Shown: positions 8,305-17,731, counted from the stretch's first letter. The stretch: 59,743 nucleotides of DNA from CAYUET01 sp964443875 (GCA_964443875.1 CAYUET010000015.1:1-59743); one strand, 5' to 3'. Notes: a model not told the origin generated them from the letters alone. Translations and numbers: made by a program.

Positions 8305-8502
8305 ATGAATGCATTATATCTAGTAATGATATCCGGTCTATTGATGGGAAGTGCTGCTGTTACTGTAAATGGTACGGCTTATCCGACCACGATGCCATTT
8401 CAGAATCAGATTGCTCCTGTTTCAGTGATAATGAACAGGGAAATGTCGAGACAGGATGCAGGTAAAGCTGTTTTGGAAAACAATTCGGCTCAAAAAAAAT
8501 GA
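8305..8502 (+). CDS. Small exported peptide, function unknown
   Basis: A 65-residue protein that I do not recognise. It has a signal-peptide-like N-terminus (MNALYLVMISGLLMGSAAV, cleavage perhaps near residue 20-23) and a short polar mature part with no cysteine. An upstream ATG at 8287 exists, but the strong AAAGGAGGG at 8290-8298 lies inside that extension and 7 nt before the ATG at 8305, so 8305 is the start. The stop codon overlaps the next small ORF (ATGA). A promoter, a palindrome and a terminator bracket the pair, so this is a dedicated transcription unit. Secreted signalling peptide, bacteriocin-like peptide or envelope stress peptide are all possible. Confidence 0.7.
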   Translation: MNALYLVMISGLLMGSAAVTVNGTAYPTTMPFQNQIAPVSVIMNREMSRQDAGKAVLENNSAQKK

Positions 8503-8630
8503 TAAATGAAATTTCTTCGATTGAAGGAATTAATGATTTGTACGAAGAAGAGCTATATAAAAATAACTGGAGTATGAAAGCCTTAAGTGGCTGGGCAGGA
8601 GCTTTCAGAGTCATTGATATTTTTGCCTGA
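8499..8630 (+). CDS. 43-residue small protein, translationally coupled
   Basis: The ATG at 8499 overlaps the preceding stop codon (ATGA). The product has an acidic N-terminal half (MINEISSIEGINDLYEEELY) and a more hydrophobic, Trp-containing C-terminal half (NNWSMKALSGWAGAFRVIDIFA), which could form an amphipathic helix at a membrane. It has no Shine-Dalgarno sequence of its own, consistent with coupling to the upstream peptide. The stop is followed 17 nt later by a strong terminator, supporting a real two-gene unit. No family recognised. An immunity, regulatory or precursor-peptide role is only speculation. Confidence 0.55.
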   Translation: MINEISSIEGINDLYEEELYKNNWSMKALSGWAGAFRVIDIFA

Positions 8631-8647
8631 AGGACCTGAGTGAGTCA

Positions 8648-8677
8648 AGTGCAGCCTTGGCGGGCTGCACTTTTTTT
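8648..8677 (+). terminator. Rho-independent terminator of the small-peptide unit
   Basis: Arms AGTGCAGCC (8648-8656) and GGCTGCACT (8663-8671) around a 6-nt loop, followed by a run of T. Confidence 0.93.
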
Positions 8678-8707
8678 AAGATTCTATTTAGGATAGAATC
8701 ATTCCAT

Positions 8708-8736
8708 TTGATAAGAATTAATCAAATTGTTATAAC
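8708..8736 (+). promoter_or_regulatory. Promoter of the Ser/Thr kinase gene, predicting a leaderless mRNA
   Basis: TTGATA (8708-8713), a 17-nt spacer and TATAAC (8731-8736). The ATG at 8743 is 6 nt after the -10 box, so transcription would begin at or next to the start codon; no Shine-Dalgarno sequence is present. Confidence 0.6.
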
Positions 8737-8742
8737 CACTTT

Positions 8743-11058
8743 ATGCAATTGCCTTTGAACATAGGAAAATACCGTATTGATAAAGAACTTGGCCGTGGCG
8801 CCATGGGAGTCGTCTACTTTGGCATTGATGAAAGTCTCGACCGGGATATTGCGGTCAAGGTTCTGGCCAAGGATTTTTTTTCTGACCCGCAGCAGGTCTC
8901 CCGTTTTACCCAGGAAGCTAAAATCGTTGCCAAGCTTGATCACCCCAATATCATGAAAATTTATGCCATTGAAAAGGCCATGGACGCGACCTGGATTATC
9001 ATGGAATATCTGCGTGGGAATATTCTCGCCGATATTCTCAAGCAGAACGGGGCTCTTCCTGTAGACCGCTGCATCAAACTGGTGGAACAGCTGGCTTCAG
9101 CATTAGGTTATGCCCATTCCCGTGGAATCATTCACCGGGATATTAAGCCGGCCAATGTGATGATTACACCGGAAGATACTGTTAAACTCATGGATTTCGG
9201 CATAGCCAGGGATACGGAATCAGATATGAATCTGACCCGGACAGGAACCATTATCGGAACTCCCCGTTATATGTCGCCCGAGCAGTTTAAAGGTCATGGG
9301 GTGGATCATTGTTCAGATGTTTATTCTCTTGGGATCATGGCTTATGAAATGATCTCAGGCGAGGTTCCTTTTTCCGGAAAAAACATTATGGAGTATGCCT
9401 ATAAGCATTTTAATCACACCCCTGAGCCCATCCGTAAAAAAGTACCTTCCATTCCTGTAACCTTTGAGCAGTTTATCATGAAAAGCATCTCTAAAAAAAA
9501 GGAAGACAGGCCTCAGAATCTCAGTAATATCAGTTTTTCCAGTTTTGAAGCCGATACGGTCATGGTTCATGCGCCGTTAGGCGGTTTCGACAGGCTTTTT
9601 TTAAAAAAAATGATCTTTTCCCTTTGTGGGATTTTTTTGTTTTTTCTGATTTTGTTTTTTGTTTTTAAAAAGTCCTCCCCTGTAAGGACATTATCTCCAG
9701 ATGAAACTTCGGTTTCAGTGAATACCCCCCCTGTGGTTCAGAATCAGCTAAGTGAAGTAAAGACTCCTGAGCAGCCTTCAGTTCCAGTGATTATTGAAAA
9801 GCCTCCTGCACCGGTGCCTGCCCTTGTTTTTCATGAACCTTCAACTTTTTATCAGGCTGAAAAAACATCCCACCCTGTTCAACCTGCTCAAATTGAAGAA
9901 GAGAAAAGAATCGAACAACCCCCTCCGGCTCAGGAAACTTCTTTTCAGGAGTCTGAGCCTTCAGTCGAGCCGAGTCCTCCAAAATCCTCTGAACCGGTTG
10001 TTGAGACTCAACCTACTGATCTTGAAACAGGTGAGGTTTCGCAGGAACAGTCCGGGGAACCTGCACCTGCAGAAGAGACCGAGGCTTCTGAGGAATCGGT
10101 GCCTGAAGTTCCGGAGGAAGAGCAGCCCCCCGTTTCAGAGTCTATTCAGGAACAAAAGGCAGCACCTGAAGAAATGAAGGTTCCGGAAACAAAGCCTGAG
10201 CCTCCTCAGGAGGAAAAGATTTTTTATGTAAAGACCGAAGGCATGGATAAGGGGCTTACCCCCTGGTCTGAAGCCCCTCCTCCTTCACCTTCTGATCAAA
10301 TAGTTAATCCTGAAGTTATTCAGGAAATTCAGCCTGTGACTCAGCAGACTGAGACACCTACGCCACCGGTCAGAAAAAGTGAAATTCTTTCCGCTCTTTC
10401 AAGGGAGGATTATACAACGATCCGGGCTCTGGTAACCCGGAAGGTTAAAAACGGTAAATGCAAAGGAGAATTTTTGTCCGATGTCGGGCACGTGCTGGAA
10501 CATTATATGAAGAACCCCAATGAAGACAAGATTGCTGTGGATGCCATCAACTGGTGCAGCAAGGCGATTGGAAAATCCGGGAACAAGGGATATGTTCCCC
10601 TGCTTAAAAAACTTGAAAAAGCCAATGTTCATAAAAGGATTCAGAGTTATGCATCCAGCGCCATTCGTATGATCTATGAAGAAACCGGCCAGACCATGGG
10701 CAGTTATGAAAAAAATCTTCTCGGGAGACTGAAATCCGGAGAATGGTCTGTGATCCGCAATGCGGCCAAGGAAATGATTAAGAATGATCAGTTTTCACCG
10801 CTCCTTTTAGGTCAGCTGCAATCCGTCTTGGAGAAATACCGCAAAAAACCAAGTGAGGAAAAAATGGCCGTAGATGCGATCTGTTACAGCCTTGCTGTTT
10901 TTGGAAAGGCTAAAAACCAGAAGTATCTTCCTTTTTTGAAAAAGTTTGAAAAAGGTAAACTGCCCCGTAAAGTTAAAAGCTATGTTTCTGAAGCCATAGC
11001 CGATATTGAGGGAGGTTTCCATATTCCCTTTTTCCCAAAAATAGGGAAAAAAGATTAA
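8743..11058 (+). CDS. Membrane Ser/Thr protein kinase with C-terminal helical repeats
   Basis: A 771-residue Hanks-type kinase. Residues 8-265 are the kinase: Gly loop GRGAMGVVY, Lys39 (AVKVL), catalytic HRD with Asp133 (HRDIKPANVM), DFG with Asp151 and a SPEQ P+1 motif; all catalytic residues are present, so it should be active. One transmembrane helix lies at about 289-310, followed by a long Pro/Glu/Thr/Ser-rich stretch (310-540) that probably spans the periplasm. The C-terminus carries two similar helical repeats (about 546-648 and 657-758, each with a Y-x-K-x-P-x-E-x-K-x-A-V-D-A-I segment), in place of the PASTA or beta-propeller sensors common in the family; these probably bind the ligand. 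The gene is monocistronic. Its stop codon abuts a dispersed repeat. Confidence 0.93.
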   Translation: MQLPLNIGKYRIDKELGRGAMGVVYFGIDESLDRDIAVKVLAKDFFSDPQQVSRFTQEAKIVAKLDHPNIMKIYAIEKAMDATWIIMEYLRGNILADILKQNGALPVDRCIKLVEQLASALGYAHSRGIIHRDIKPANVMITPEDTVKLMDFGIARDTESDMNLTRTGTIIGTPRYMSPEQFKGHGVDHCSDVYSLGIMAYEMISGEVPFSGKNIMEYAYKHFNHTPEPIRKKVPSIPVTFEQFIMKSISKKKEDRPQNLSNISFSSFEADTVMVHAPLGGFDRLFLKKMIFSLCGIFLFFLILFFVFKKSSPVRTLSPDETSVSVNTPPVVQNQLSEVKTPEQPSVPVIIEKPPAPVPALVFHEPSTFYQAEKTSHPVQPAQIEEEKRIEQPPPAQETSFQESEPSVEPSPPKSSEPVVETQPTDLETGEVSQEQSGEPAPAEETEASEESVPEVPEEEQPPVSESIQEQKAAPEEMKVPETKPEPPQEEKIFYVKTEGMDKGLTPWSEAPPPSPSDQIVNPEVIQEIQPVTQQTETPTPPVRKSEILSALSREDYTTIRALVTRKVKNGKCKGEFLSDVGHVLEHYMKNPNEDKIAVDAINWCSKAIGKSGNKGYVPLLKKLEKANVHKRIQSYASSAIRMIYEETGQTMGSYEKNLLGRLKSGEWSVIRNAAKEMIKNDQFSPLLLGQLQSVLEKYRKKPSEEKMAVDAICYSLAVFGKAKNQKYLPFLKKFEKGKLPRKVKSYVSEAIADIEGGFHIPFFPKIGKKD

Positions 11059-11273
11059 CCCGAATTTTGCGCGTAAGCGACAAATATTCGGGGATGCAAT
11101 GCCTGTTTGAGCCAGTTAAAACAGGCTTGCGCAGATAAAAGGCTGGTTTTTGTCTGAATGCATGATGGGGTACAAATTGTATCCAAAGACTGAAGTCAAT
11201 AGTGGGGCTGGAAGGATTGATTGATCAGGGTTTGAATGGATTTTTTCTGATTTTTTATGCAATATGCGGGCTA
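11059..11273 (+). repeat. Dispersed structured repeat, copy A
   Basis: About 215 bp, strongly similar to 57135-57347 and 59050-59200. It starts with CCCGAATTTTGCGCG directly after the kinase stop TAA and ends near AATATGCGGGCTA. It contains three potential hairpins: CCCGAAT...ATTCGGG with an inner TTGCGC-GTAA-GCG, GCCTGTTT...AAACAGGC, and GGGTACAA...TTGTATCC. No conserved reading frame runs through the copies, so it is non-coding: an RNA element, a large palindromic repeat or a MITE-like element. The rest of the gap to 11380 holds a promoter. Confidence 0.88.
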
Positions 11274-11334
11274 GAGTGTAATTTTAAAATAAATCTGAAA
11301 AAAACATCCCTTTTCCGGATTTTCCCCCCAGGGG

Positions 11335-11362
11335 TTGCAAAAGTTTTTAACTGTGGTATATT
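11335..11362 (+). promoter_or_regulatory. Promoter of the giant exported protein gene
   Basis: TTGCAA (11335-11340), a 16-nt spacer and TATATT (11357-11362). The ATG at 11381 follows after 18 nt with no Shine-Dalgarno sequence, so the leader would be only about 12 nt. Confidence 0.5.
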
Positions 11363-11380
11363 GATCTTCCGTAAAGATTT

Positions 11381-14300
11381 ATGAATTATTTAAAATCCAT
11401 ATTTTCAGCAGTAATTCTTTTCTGGGGAATGAATTGCATATCCGCAGGCACGCCCAAAGACTGTCTTGCCCCGGCTTCTGAATTTAAAAACAATTATGAT
11501 ATTGTTGATTTTAATATTACCCCTGAGAAGGTTTCTGAACTCAAAGAAAAGACGGAAGGATCAAAGGGCAGTATACAGTTTTTTTATTTTGACGGAAGTG
11601 CTGCAGACCTGAAACTGAGTGAAACCCGTACTCTTTCAGTCTCTGATCAGGAGGAGCTTATGCTTCGTGCCTTGAAACAGAATGAAGGACTTCCCTGTTT
11701 TGCTGTTTTCAAGTCAAAGGTTGACGAACTCCAGAAATTTTTAAGTGAAAATTTTGTCAGAAGGGATTTTGTGTTGATTCTGCTTCAGGATGATCCCTAT
11801 GATACAATCCCTTTGGTGGAGTATAAAGACCGGTTTAATGATCACCCGGAATACCACTGGGACGAGTTGAACAAGGTTTTCAGGAAAATGGGGATCAGGA
11901 AGATCTCCTATATGGGTGAAAGTGCCATCAGGCATCTTTCAGGACAGCAGATTTCTTCAAGTTACTCCGTTGAAAAAAGTTCATTGCCCTTTATGGATCT
12001 TTTAACCCTTTATGGAGATTTGAGTCCTGAAAATGAGGCCCTTTTCAGGCAAAAGGGTAAAACCGAGGTTTTGATTAAAAGGAAAGATCTTTCAGATTCC
12101 CTGATAGAATATGTCTTCAGCCTTCAGCAGTATCATCTGGCGCTCAGGATGTTCAGGGAGCATGATTTTGAGGAAGAAAGAATTCTCAAGCTGTTTGAAA
12201 AACAGATGCTGAATTATTCCGGACGCACTTTTTCGGGGATTATTGCCAATCTCATCAAGGAAAAAGGGAAGAATTCCGGGGCGGCCTGTGAGCTTTTTTA
12301 TCAGTATTGCCTTCATCTGGAGGATTTCAACAAAAAGGAACAGTACCCGAATCTGGATTTTACTCTGGCTCTGGAATGGAACGTTGATCTTCTGACCCAG
12401 GCTTATTACATTGAAGAACTTGACAGGAGGGGCTTTAATGCCTGGGAGAGCATTTTTACTCAAAATTCTGCCCGGTCTTCTTCCTTTAATAAACTCATTA
12501 AACATCTGGCGCAAAAAAATCAGAAGCTCACAGGAAAGATTTTATCCGCCCTTGCAGGTGCAGACCATTCTTTTGTGCTGACGCTGTGGGATCTGATTTC
12601 AGGAGATACAAGTCTGCATCATGAAGAGATTTTAATGGAGCTGCTGCCTGAAAAGGAGAACCGTAAGGAGCTGGAATCCATTGCGGCCAATGCCGATATT
12701 CCTTTTTTTGTAAGAGGACTGGTGCTTCTGGAAGCGCTTTCAAATAGTTCTCTTTCAGAGGAAAATTATGAACAGGATTTCAGAAGCCTTCTGGAAACAC
12801 CCCGGTTTTATGATTTTATGAAAAGACATCCGGATCCTGAAGAGGATGCAGGGCTTAAGGCCTGGTACAGAATGGCAGTAATGTTCCCAGGGACAGTGAA
12901 GGATTTTCTTGTGGAAATGATAAATCTGCCTGAGGGCTTTAAGGAACGCCCGTATGATTTTGCAGTGGAGTCCCGAAACAGGGATTTTCTATTAAAATAT
13001 GCGAATCTCATGGATTCTATCCGTCATAAAGGCTTTTTTAAAGAAAAACTCACCTCGGTTTCCTTTCGGACAACTTTTTTTTCCATGATGAACAATCTTT
13101 TGACCCATCCCTCTGCTGAAAGACTCAATATATTCAATAGTCTGGAATCCTTTTTTCAGAAAATTTCAATCTCTTTGAAAGAGCTTATTGAAAAATATCC
13201 CCATATCCCTTCAGGAGTTCTTTTGTTTCTTGCAGCTCCTGAGGAGGAAGCCCTGGCAAGCCAGGCAGAAGCGATTTTTCAATGGAATGAATTTCAGAAC
13301 AATGTGCAGAATAAACTCCGGTTTTCGGGGTTCTGGTTTAACCCCAATCTTGCGGCCTTTCGTGAACATCTTAAGCTTATGTTTCAGGAATTTCTCCGTC
13401 AGGGGGATTCCAAAACCAACCGGAACAGCTTTGTTAAAACAGTGGAATATCTGAATCTGTTTTTAAACCTGCCTCAAAATGATGTGGAAAAAACATTTAA
13501 GGACGGCATGGTTCAGCTGCTTAAAGACTATGCCTTGTCTGACGGAAACGAAACCTTTGGAAAAAATGTTTCCAGAGGACTTGAGCTATTATTTGTAAAA
13601 ACCCTGAAAGATCTCTGGGAGATTCCTTTAAGGGAGGATCTCAAGCCCGAGGTTCTTCAAAAAAGACTTCTGCAGATTCAGGATTTCTGGATTTATTACG
13701 TGCAATGGACAAATGGCCTGAGTATGGGCAAAGTGGAGGATCAGGATTTAAAGAAAACCCTTGATCTTCTTAAAACCGCTGTCATTCAATTTTTAAACGA
13801 GGGAAAAGACATCAAAGATATGAAGTACGGCGGGACGAAGGAGTCTCAAAAACAGGTGGAAATCATGGAGAAGCTTCTTTCGGAGACTTATTCCCCTGAT
13901 CTGGTGAAAAATTTTTCAAAACACTATAGGGAAGATACCCATGAAACCGTAAGGCTCCCGGGCGGCAAGATGCTTTATGCCTATTCCGACGACAGTCTGG
14001 AATTCTGGCTTAAAAGAGGTTATTTCGGGGGAGGAACCTGTGCGAGTCCCCGCTCGGACATGGTTTTTACGAAGTGTGTCAACGGGGTTACCTTTTCAGC
14101 CATGTCCAAACGAATCATTGTGAGTACGACGGCCTATGGCAAAGAAGGAATTGTTTCGGAATCCAGAAGCATTACGGATATTCAGGGTCACCAGGTGCCG
14201 ATTCTGCTCAATGAACATTTTTATATGGCGGATAATCTTCCCCAGGGGTTTTCCAGGGGGGATTATTCAAGAGCGGCTGTGATCAATTCCATCCGCAGTG

Positions 14301-16126
14301 CTGCGCGTTATGGTATGGACCATGTCTTTTTTGTAACGGAGGGAACCAAGGAGCCTTCCGGGTTTTATGATCTTTCTGAATTTAACGGGTATACCACAAC
14401 CCTGGAATGGATTGATGAAAGCGGGATGCTGGTTCAGGAGGAGATCCGGGCAACGGTGAAAGAGAGTTCACAGGAAAGGACCTTTTATGTCCTGGAAGAA
14501 GCAAGTCGCTGGAAATATTCCGACAACTCCCTTTATATGATCAGCAAAGAGGGGGGCATGGATAAAACCTACAAGGAAGCCAATATCATTGATTTCGGCT
14601 GGGATGCCTATGAGGGTCAGATCGCAGGGATTCCTGCACGATATGTCCGCAATGTCCTGAAGGGAGACATGTTTGTTCTTGAAAGAAAGGAAATATCCAG
14701 AAAGCCCTGCGACATTGCCGGGCGTCTGGCACGGATGTATCCGGAACTGAATCCGGATGAGCAGCAGGAAAAGGCAAAAGCCCTGACTGCGGCCATTCAG
14801 GAAAAACGGCTGAAGGTTGTGGGAGATCTGACACTTGCCGGGGAAAGACAGAGAAACACGGCCAGTACCCTCATGCTCATCAATGAAGTGAGCGATCTGG
14901 ACATGGCTGCAGACAAGTTTCTTTCCCATGTGTACAGGATTACACAGCGGCTTTCCGATTTTCTGATGGATGATCTTGAAAAGGAGCTTGAGGATCCCGG
15001 GATCCGGAAATTTATTTTAGGAATTCCGAGGGGAGGGATCCCGATTGCATCCAAAATGAAAAAAGTTTTTAAAAAGGCCGGTCTGCCTAAAGTGTCGGTT
15101 AAAACTGTGGATGTGGACCGGAAAATTCTGGACAGCGAACAGCATGATGCCGCGGATCTTCTCGTGGTCTGTGATCAGGTGATCAATACCGGAAAAACAA
15201 TTTCAAGGACGCTTGATTATTATCTGTCCCAAAATCCGGATCTGAAATTTATCATCACAGCTATTTCCGCTGATCCCAATGCGGTTTTAAGGCTCTACAG
15301 AAAATATCCCCAGATCAAATGCATTTACACAGGCGATCTAAAAAGGCGTGTGGAGGTTAAGGAGGGTGTGCGTTCGGCCCTGGGACATCCGGGGGAACGT
15401 TCCTATGGTAAGGAATACGGTGATCTTTTTATAAAGGGAGCGGATCTGACACTGCGCAATATGGTCTATCGCATGGAAGGGCCCCTGGATGCGGACCGTC
15501 ATTTTAAATCGTTTTTAGTGACCCAGAAGGATACAGGAAGGCAGTACCGTCTGAAGATCATGGTGGGAGAGGAAGAAGGACTCATTAATGCCTCGGCTTC
15601 CGCTTTAGCCCGTGAGGAAAATTTCAGGGGAGGGATTCTTCAGAACGTTCAGTTTTATCCTGAAGAGGGAATGCTCCTGTCCGAATACATTGAAGAAAGT
15701 AATCTTTTAAGCTGTCTTGAGCAGAAAGAAAAAAAGGCGGGAAGCTCTTTTGTCCAGGATCTTATCCAGGATGTCCTGGAGGCGTCTTTATTTTTAAAGC
15801 AGCAGGGACGCCCTTATGCCCCGGTTCGTCCGCAGAATCTTCTTTATTCCGATGATTATCAGCAGTGGTATTTTGCCAGTGTCTATGATTCCGGATTTAC
15901 CTTTGAAGTGAGCGACACCGCCCTGATCGGACAGATCCGGGAACTTCTGTTTTTTCTGTCGGAATATGACAAGGCGAACGGATATCCTTTTCAGCATGCC
16001 CCTGCTGAGTTTTTAAGAAAAATGGCGGAGTCTTCCCCTCACCTTCTGGAGGACCTTGTTCACGGTCTCCAAAAACCTTATCATTCGAATCCGGCCCTGT
16101 TGGAAAATTTCAGCCGCGCTGCCTAA
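11381..16126 (+). CDS. Giant exported protein with PRTase-like and pseudokinase-like domains
   Basis: A 1581-residue protein without a clear full-length family. A signal peptide (residues 1 to about 23) is followed by the motif CLAPAS at 28-33, shared with the secreted protein at 39.1 kb. Residues 35-860 are mostly helical and unrecognised. About 870-1160 is a mixed domain containing GYFGGGTCASPRSDM. About 1170-1345 resembles a phosphoribosyltransferase: GIPRGGIPIA from residue 1214, a PRPP-loop-like CDQVINTGKT around Asp1265, then YTGDLKRRVEVKEG and a late GERSYGKEYGDLF. The last 200 residues look like a protein-kinase fold with lost catalysis: YAPVRPQN (1479-1486) stands where HRDIKPxN is expected, keeping only Pro and Asn, and DSG replaces DFG. 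It is transcribed alone. A nucleotide-binding role outside the cytoplasm, or an effector delivered to another cell, is inference. Confidence 0.8.
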   Translation: MNYLKSIFSAVILFWGMNCISAGTPKDCLAPASEFKNNYDIVDFNITPEKVSELKEKTEGSKGSIQFFYFDGSAADLKLSETRTLSVSDQEELMLRALKQNEGLPCFAVFKSKVDELQKFLSENFVRRDFVLILLQDDPYDTIPLVEYKDRFNDHPEYHWDELNKVFRKMGIRKISYMGESAIRHLSGQQISSSYSVEKSSLPFMDLLTLYGDLSPENEALFRQKGKTEVLIKRKDLSDSLIEYVFSLQQYHLALRMFREHDFEEERILKLFEKQMLNYSGRTFSGIIANLIKEKGKNSGAACELFYQYCLHLEDFNKKEQYPNLDFTLALEWNVDLLTQAYYIEELDRRGFNAWESIFTQNSARSSSFNKLIKHLAQKNQKLTGKILSALAGADHSFVLTLWDLISGDTSLHHEEILMELLPEKENRKELESIAANADIPFFVRGLVLLEALSNSSLSEENYEQDFRSLLETPRFYDFMKRHPDPEEDAGLKAWYRMAVMFPGTVKDFLVEMINLPEGFKERPYDFAVESRNRDFLLKYANLMDSIRHKGFFKEKLTSVSFRTTFFSMMNNLLTHPSAERLNIFNSLESFFQKISISLKELIEKYPHIPSGVLLFLAAPEEEALASQAEAIFQWNEFQNNVQNKLRFSGFWFNPNLAAFREHLKLMFQEFLRQGDSKTNRNSFVKTVEYLNLFLNLPQNDVEKTFKDGMVQLLKDYALSDGNETFGKNVSRGLELLFVKTLKDLWEIPLREDLKPEVLQKRLLQIQDFWIYYVQWTNGLSMGKVEDQDLKKTLDLLKTAVIQFLNEGKDIKDMKYGGTKESQKQVEIMEKLLSETYSPDLVKNFSKHYREDTHETVRLPGGKMLYAYSDDSLEFWLKRGYFGGGTCASPRSDMVFTKCVNGVTFSAMSKRIIVSTTAYGKEGIVSESRSITDIQGHQVPILLNEHFYMADNLPQGFSRGDYSRAAVINSIRSAARYGMDHVFFVTEGTKEPSGFYDLSEFNGYTTTLEWIDESGMLVQEEIRATVKESSQERTFYVLEEASRWKYSDNSLYMISKEGGMDKTYKEANIIDFGWDAYEGQIAGIPARYVRNVLKGDMFVLERKEISRKPCDIAGRLARMYPELNPDEQQEKAKALTAAIQEKRLKVVGDLTLAGERQRNTASTLMLINEVSDLDMAADKFLSHVYRITQRLSDFLMDDLEKELEDPGIRKFILGIPRGGIPIASKMKKVFKKAGLPKVSVKTVDVDRKILDSEQHDAADLLVVCDQVINTGKTISRTLDYYLSQNPDLKFIITAISADPNAVLRLYRKYPQIKCIYTGDLKRRVEVKEGVRSALGHPGERSYGKEYGDLFIKGADLTLRNMVYRMEGPLDADRHFKSFLVTQKDTGRQYRLKIMVGEEEGLINASASALAREENFRGGILQNVQFYPEEGMLLSEYIEESNLLSCLEQKEKKAGSSFVQDLIQDVLEASLFLKQQGRPYAPVRPQNLLYSDDYQQWYFASVYDSGFTFEVSDTALIGQIRELLFFLSEYDKANGYPFQHAPAEFLRKMAESSPHLLEDLVHGLQKPYHSNPALLENFSRAA

Positions 16127-16205
16127 TTTTCTGCAGCTGAAAATCTTCAATCAGGATTTCATTTAGTTATTTATCAAATGATAAAAAATCAATAGATAAG
16201 GATAC

Positions 16206-17627
16206 ATGAAAAAAATACTTCTCATTAATACGAATACCGAAAAAAATCCCTACCCGGTAGCCCCACTCGGAATCGGCATGGTTGCAGAGTCTTTGAAAAA
16301 CAATTATGAAGTCCTCGTTTTTGACAGGGTATTTAACTCTGCTGAAAAGCTTATGGAGTTCATCCCCCTTTATTCTCCGGATTATATCGGATTCGGCATA
16401 CGCAATATTGATGATGTGATGATGGGAAATGTCACCTATTATGTTCCGGAGATTGTGAACCTGATCAGGAAGGTAAAGGAAATTTCTTCTGTGCCCGTCA
16501 TTCTGGGCGGCAGCGGATACAGTCTTTTCCCCAAGGAGATTTTAAGGGATTCCGGAGCAGATTACGGCATCATTGGCGAGGGTGAAAGTGTTTTTCTTTC
16601 TCTTTTACAGGCTTTGGAAAACAAAGTCCCCGTTCCCGCGCTTCCGCAGATTGTCTCGCAAAGCAGTGTGCCTGTATCCAAAGGACGCGAGACTCCGTTT
16701 ATTCCTTCCATCCGTCCTTCTTATTCCAACCTTTATGAATGGATTGATTTTACACCCTATCTGGAACACGGGGCTTACCCTATCCAGACCAAGCGGGGCT
16801 GTGTGTTTGAATGTATTTACTGTTCCTATCCCTATCTGGAAGGAAGCCGGTTCCGTTTGAGAAAGCCTTCACAAATTGTTGATGAAATGCAGGAGGTGAT
16901 GGAAAAAGCCGGATTCACCACCTTTGAATTTGTAGACTCCACTTTTAATTCCCCGCTTCCCCATGCCGAGGAGATCTGCCGGGAAATTGTCCGCAGAGGC
17001 TTAAAGGTGACCTTAAGAACCATGGGAGTAAACCCGGGGCAGGTCACGGAAAGACTTCTGGAACTCATGCGGTCCGCCGGATTCGACCAGATTGACTGCA
17101 CCCCCGATACCGCCTCCCCCTCCATTATCCGGAATATGAAAAAGAATTTTATCTGGGAAGACCTGGTTCGCTGCGCTTCCATTATCCGGAAAGTACAAAT
17201 GCCCACCATCTGGTTTTTCATGTTCGGCGGGCCGGGTGAAACGGAAGAAACCGTAATGGATAATTTTCATTTTATCGATGAACACATGGCCCCTGAGGAT
17301 ATGGCCTATCTTGTGGAAGGCATCCGGATTCTGCCCCATACGGCTTTAAGGGAAAAAGCCATTGAAGAAGGAGTGATCAAAGAAACGGATTCTCTTTATG
17401 AACCGGTTTTTTATATCAATCCCACCCTGGATAAAAATCATCTGGCCCTGCTTCTGCGGAAGGAGTCCAGGAAAAGAAAGCATGTGATTCACGGACTTCA
17501 GGGAACCCCCCTTCCCTGGATGGTTGAGAAGGCCGTCAGGATGCGAGAGGAAGAAAAATTGAAAGAGCCGATGTTTCGAACCCTGCTGCGTATCCGTGAT
17601 GATTATTTTTTTAAAATGAGAAAATAA
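16206..17627 (+). CDS. B12-binding-type radical SAM protein
   Basis: A 473-residue enzyme of the cobalamin-binding/radical SAM (BchE-like) superfamily. The N-terminal 165 residues form a Rossmann-like B12-binding-type domain (LLINTNTEKNPYPVAPLGIGMVAE; GGSGYSLFPKEILRDSGADYGIIGEGE); the classical DxHxxG motif is absent, as in many members. The radical SAM core has C-x3-C-x2-C as GCVFECIYCSYP. The FMFGGPGET motif is typical of the family. A C-terminal helical extension of about 100 residues is rich in Lys/Arg. AAGGA lies 6 nt upstream of the ATG. The substrate is unknown; family members act in methylation, ring formation and lipid or cofactor biosynthesis. It is isolated, between the giant protein and the hybrid kinase. 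Confidence 0.88.
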   Translation: MKKILLINTNTEKNPYPVAPLGIGMVAESLKNNYEVLVFDRVFNSAEKLMEFIPLYSPDYIGFGIRNIDDVMMGNVTYYVPEIVNLIRKVKEISSVPVILGGSGYSLFPKEILRDSGADYGIIGEGESVFLSLLQALENKVPVPALPQIVSQSSVPVSKGRETPFIPSIRPSYSNLYEWIDFTPYLEHGAYPIQTKRGCVFECIYCSYPYLEGSRFRLRKPSQIVDEMQEVMEKAGFTTFEFVDSTFNSPLPHAEEICREIVRRGLKVTLRTMGVNPGQVTERLLELMRSAGFDQIDCTPDTASPSIIRNMKKNFIWEDLVRCASIIRKVQMPTIWFFMFGGPGETEETVMDNFHFIDEHMAPEDMAYLVEGIRILPHTALREKAIEEGVIKETDSLYEPVFYINPTLDKNHLALLLRKESRKRKHVIHGLQGTPLPWMVEKAVRMREEEKLKEPMFRTLLRIRDDYFFKMRK

Positions 17628-17731
17628 ACAGAAACGTAACCAGCGCAAGAACAACAATTATTGACAAAAAAGTGTGATTAAAAGATACTTAATTTTCTTT
17701 GTTAAGGGTAAAGATTCAAGTCAGGAACTTC

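Noticed and set aside
11202..11384. A 60-codon open frame before the giant protein
   Set aside because: It begins in repeat copy A and runs across the promoter of the next gene; no ribosome site or recognisable product.
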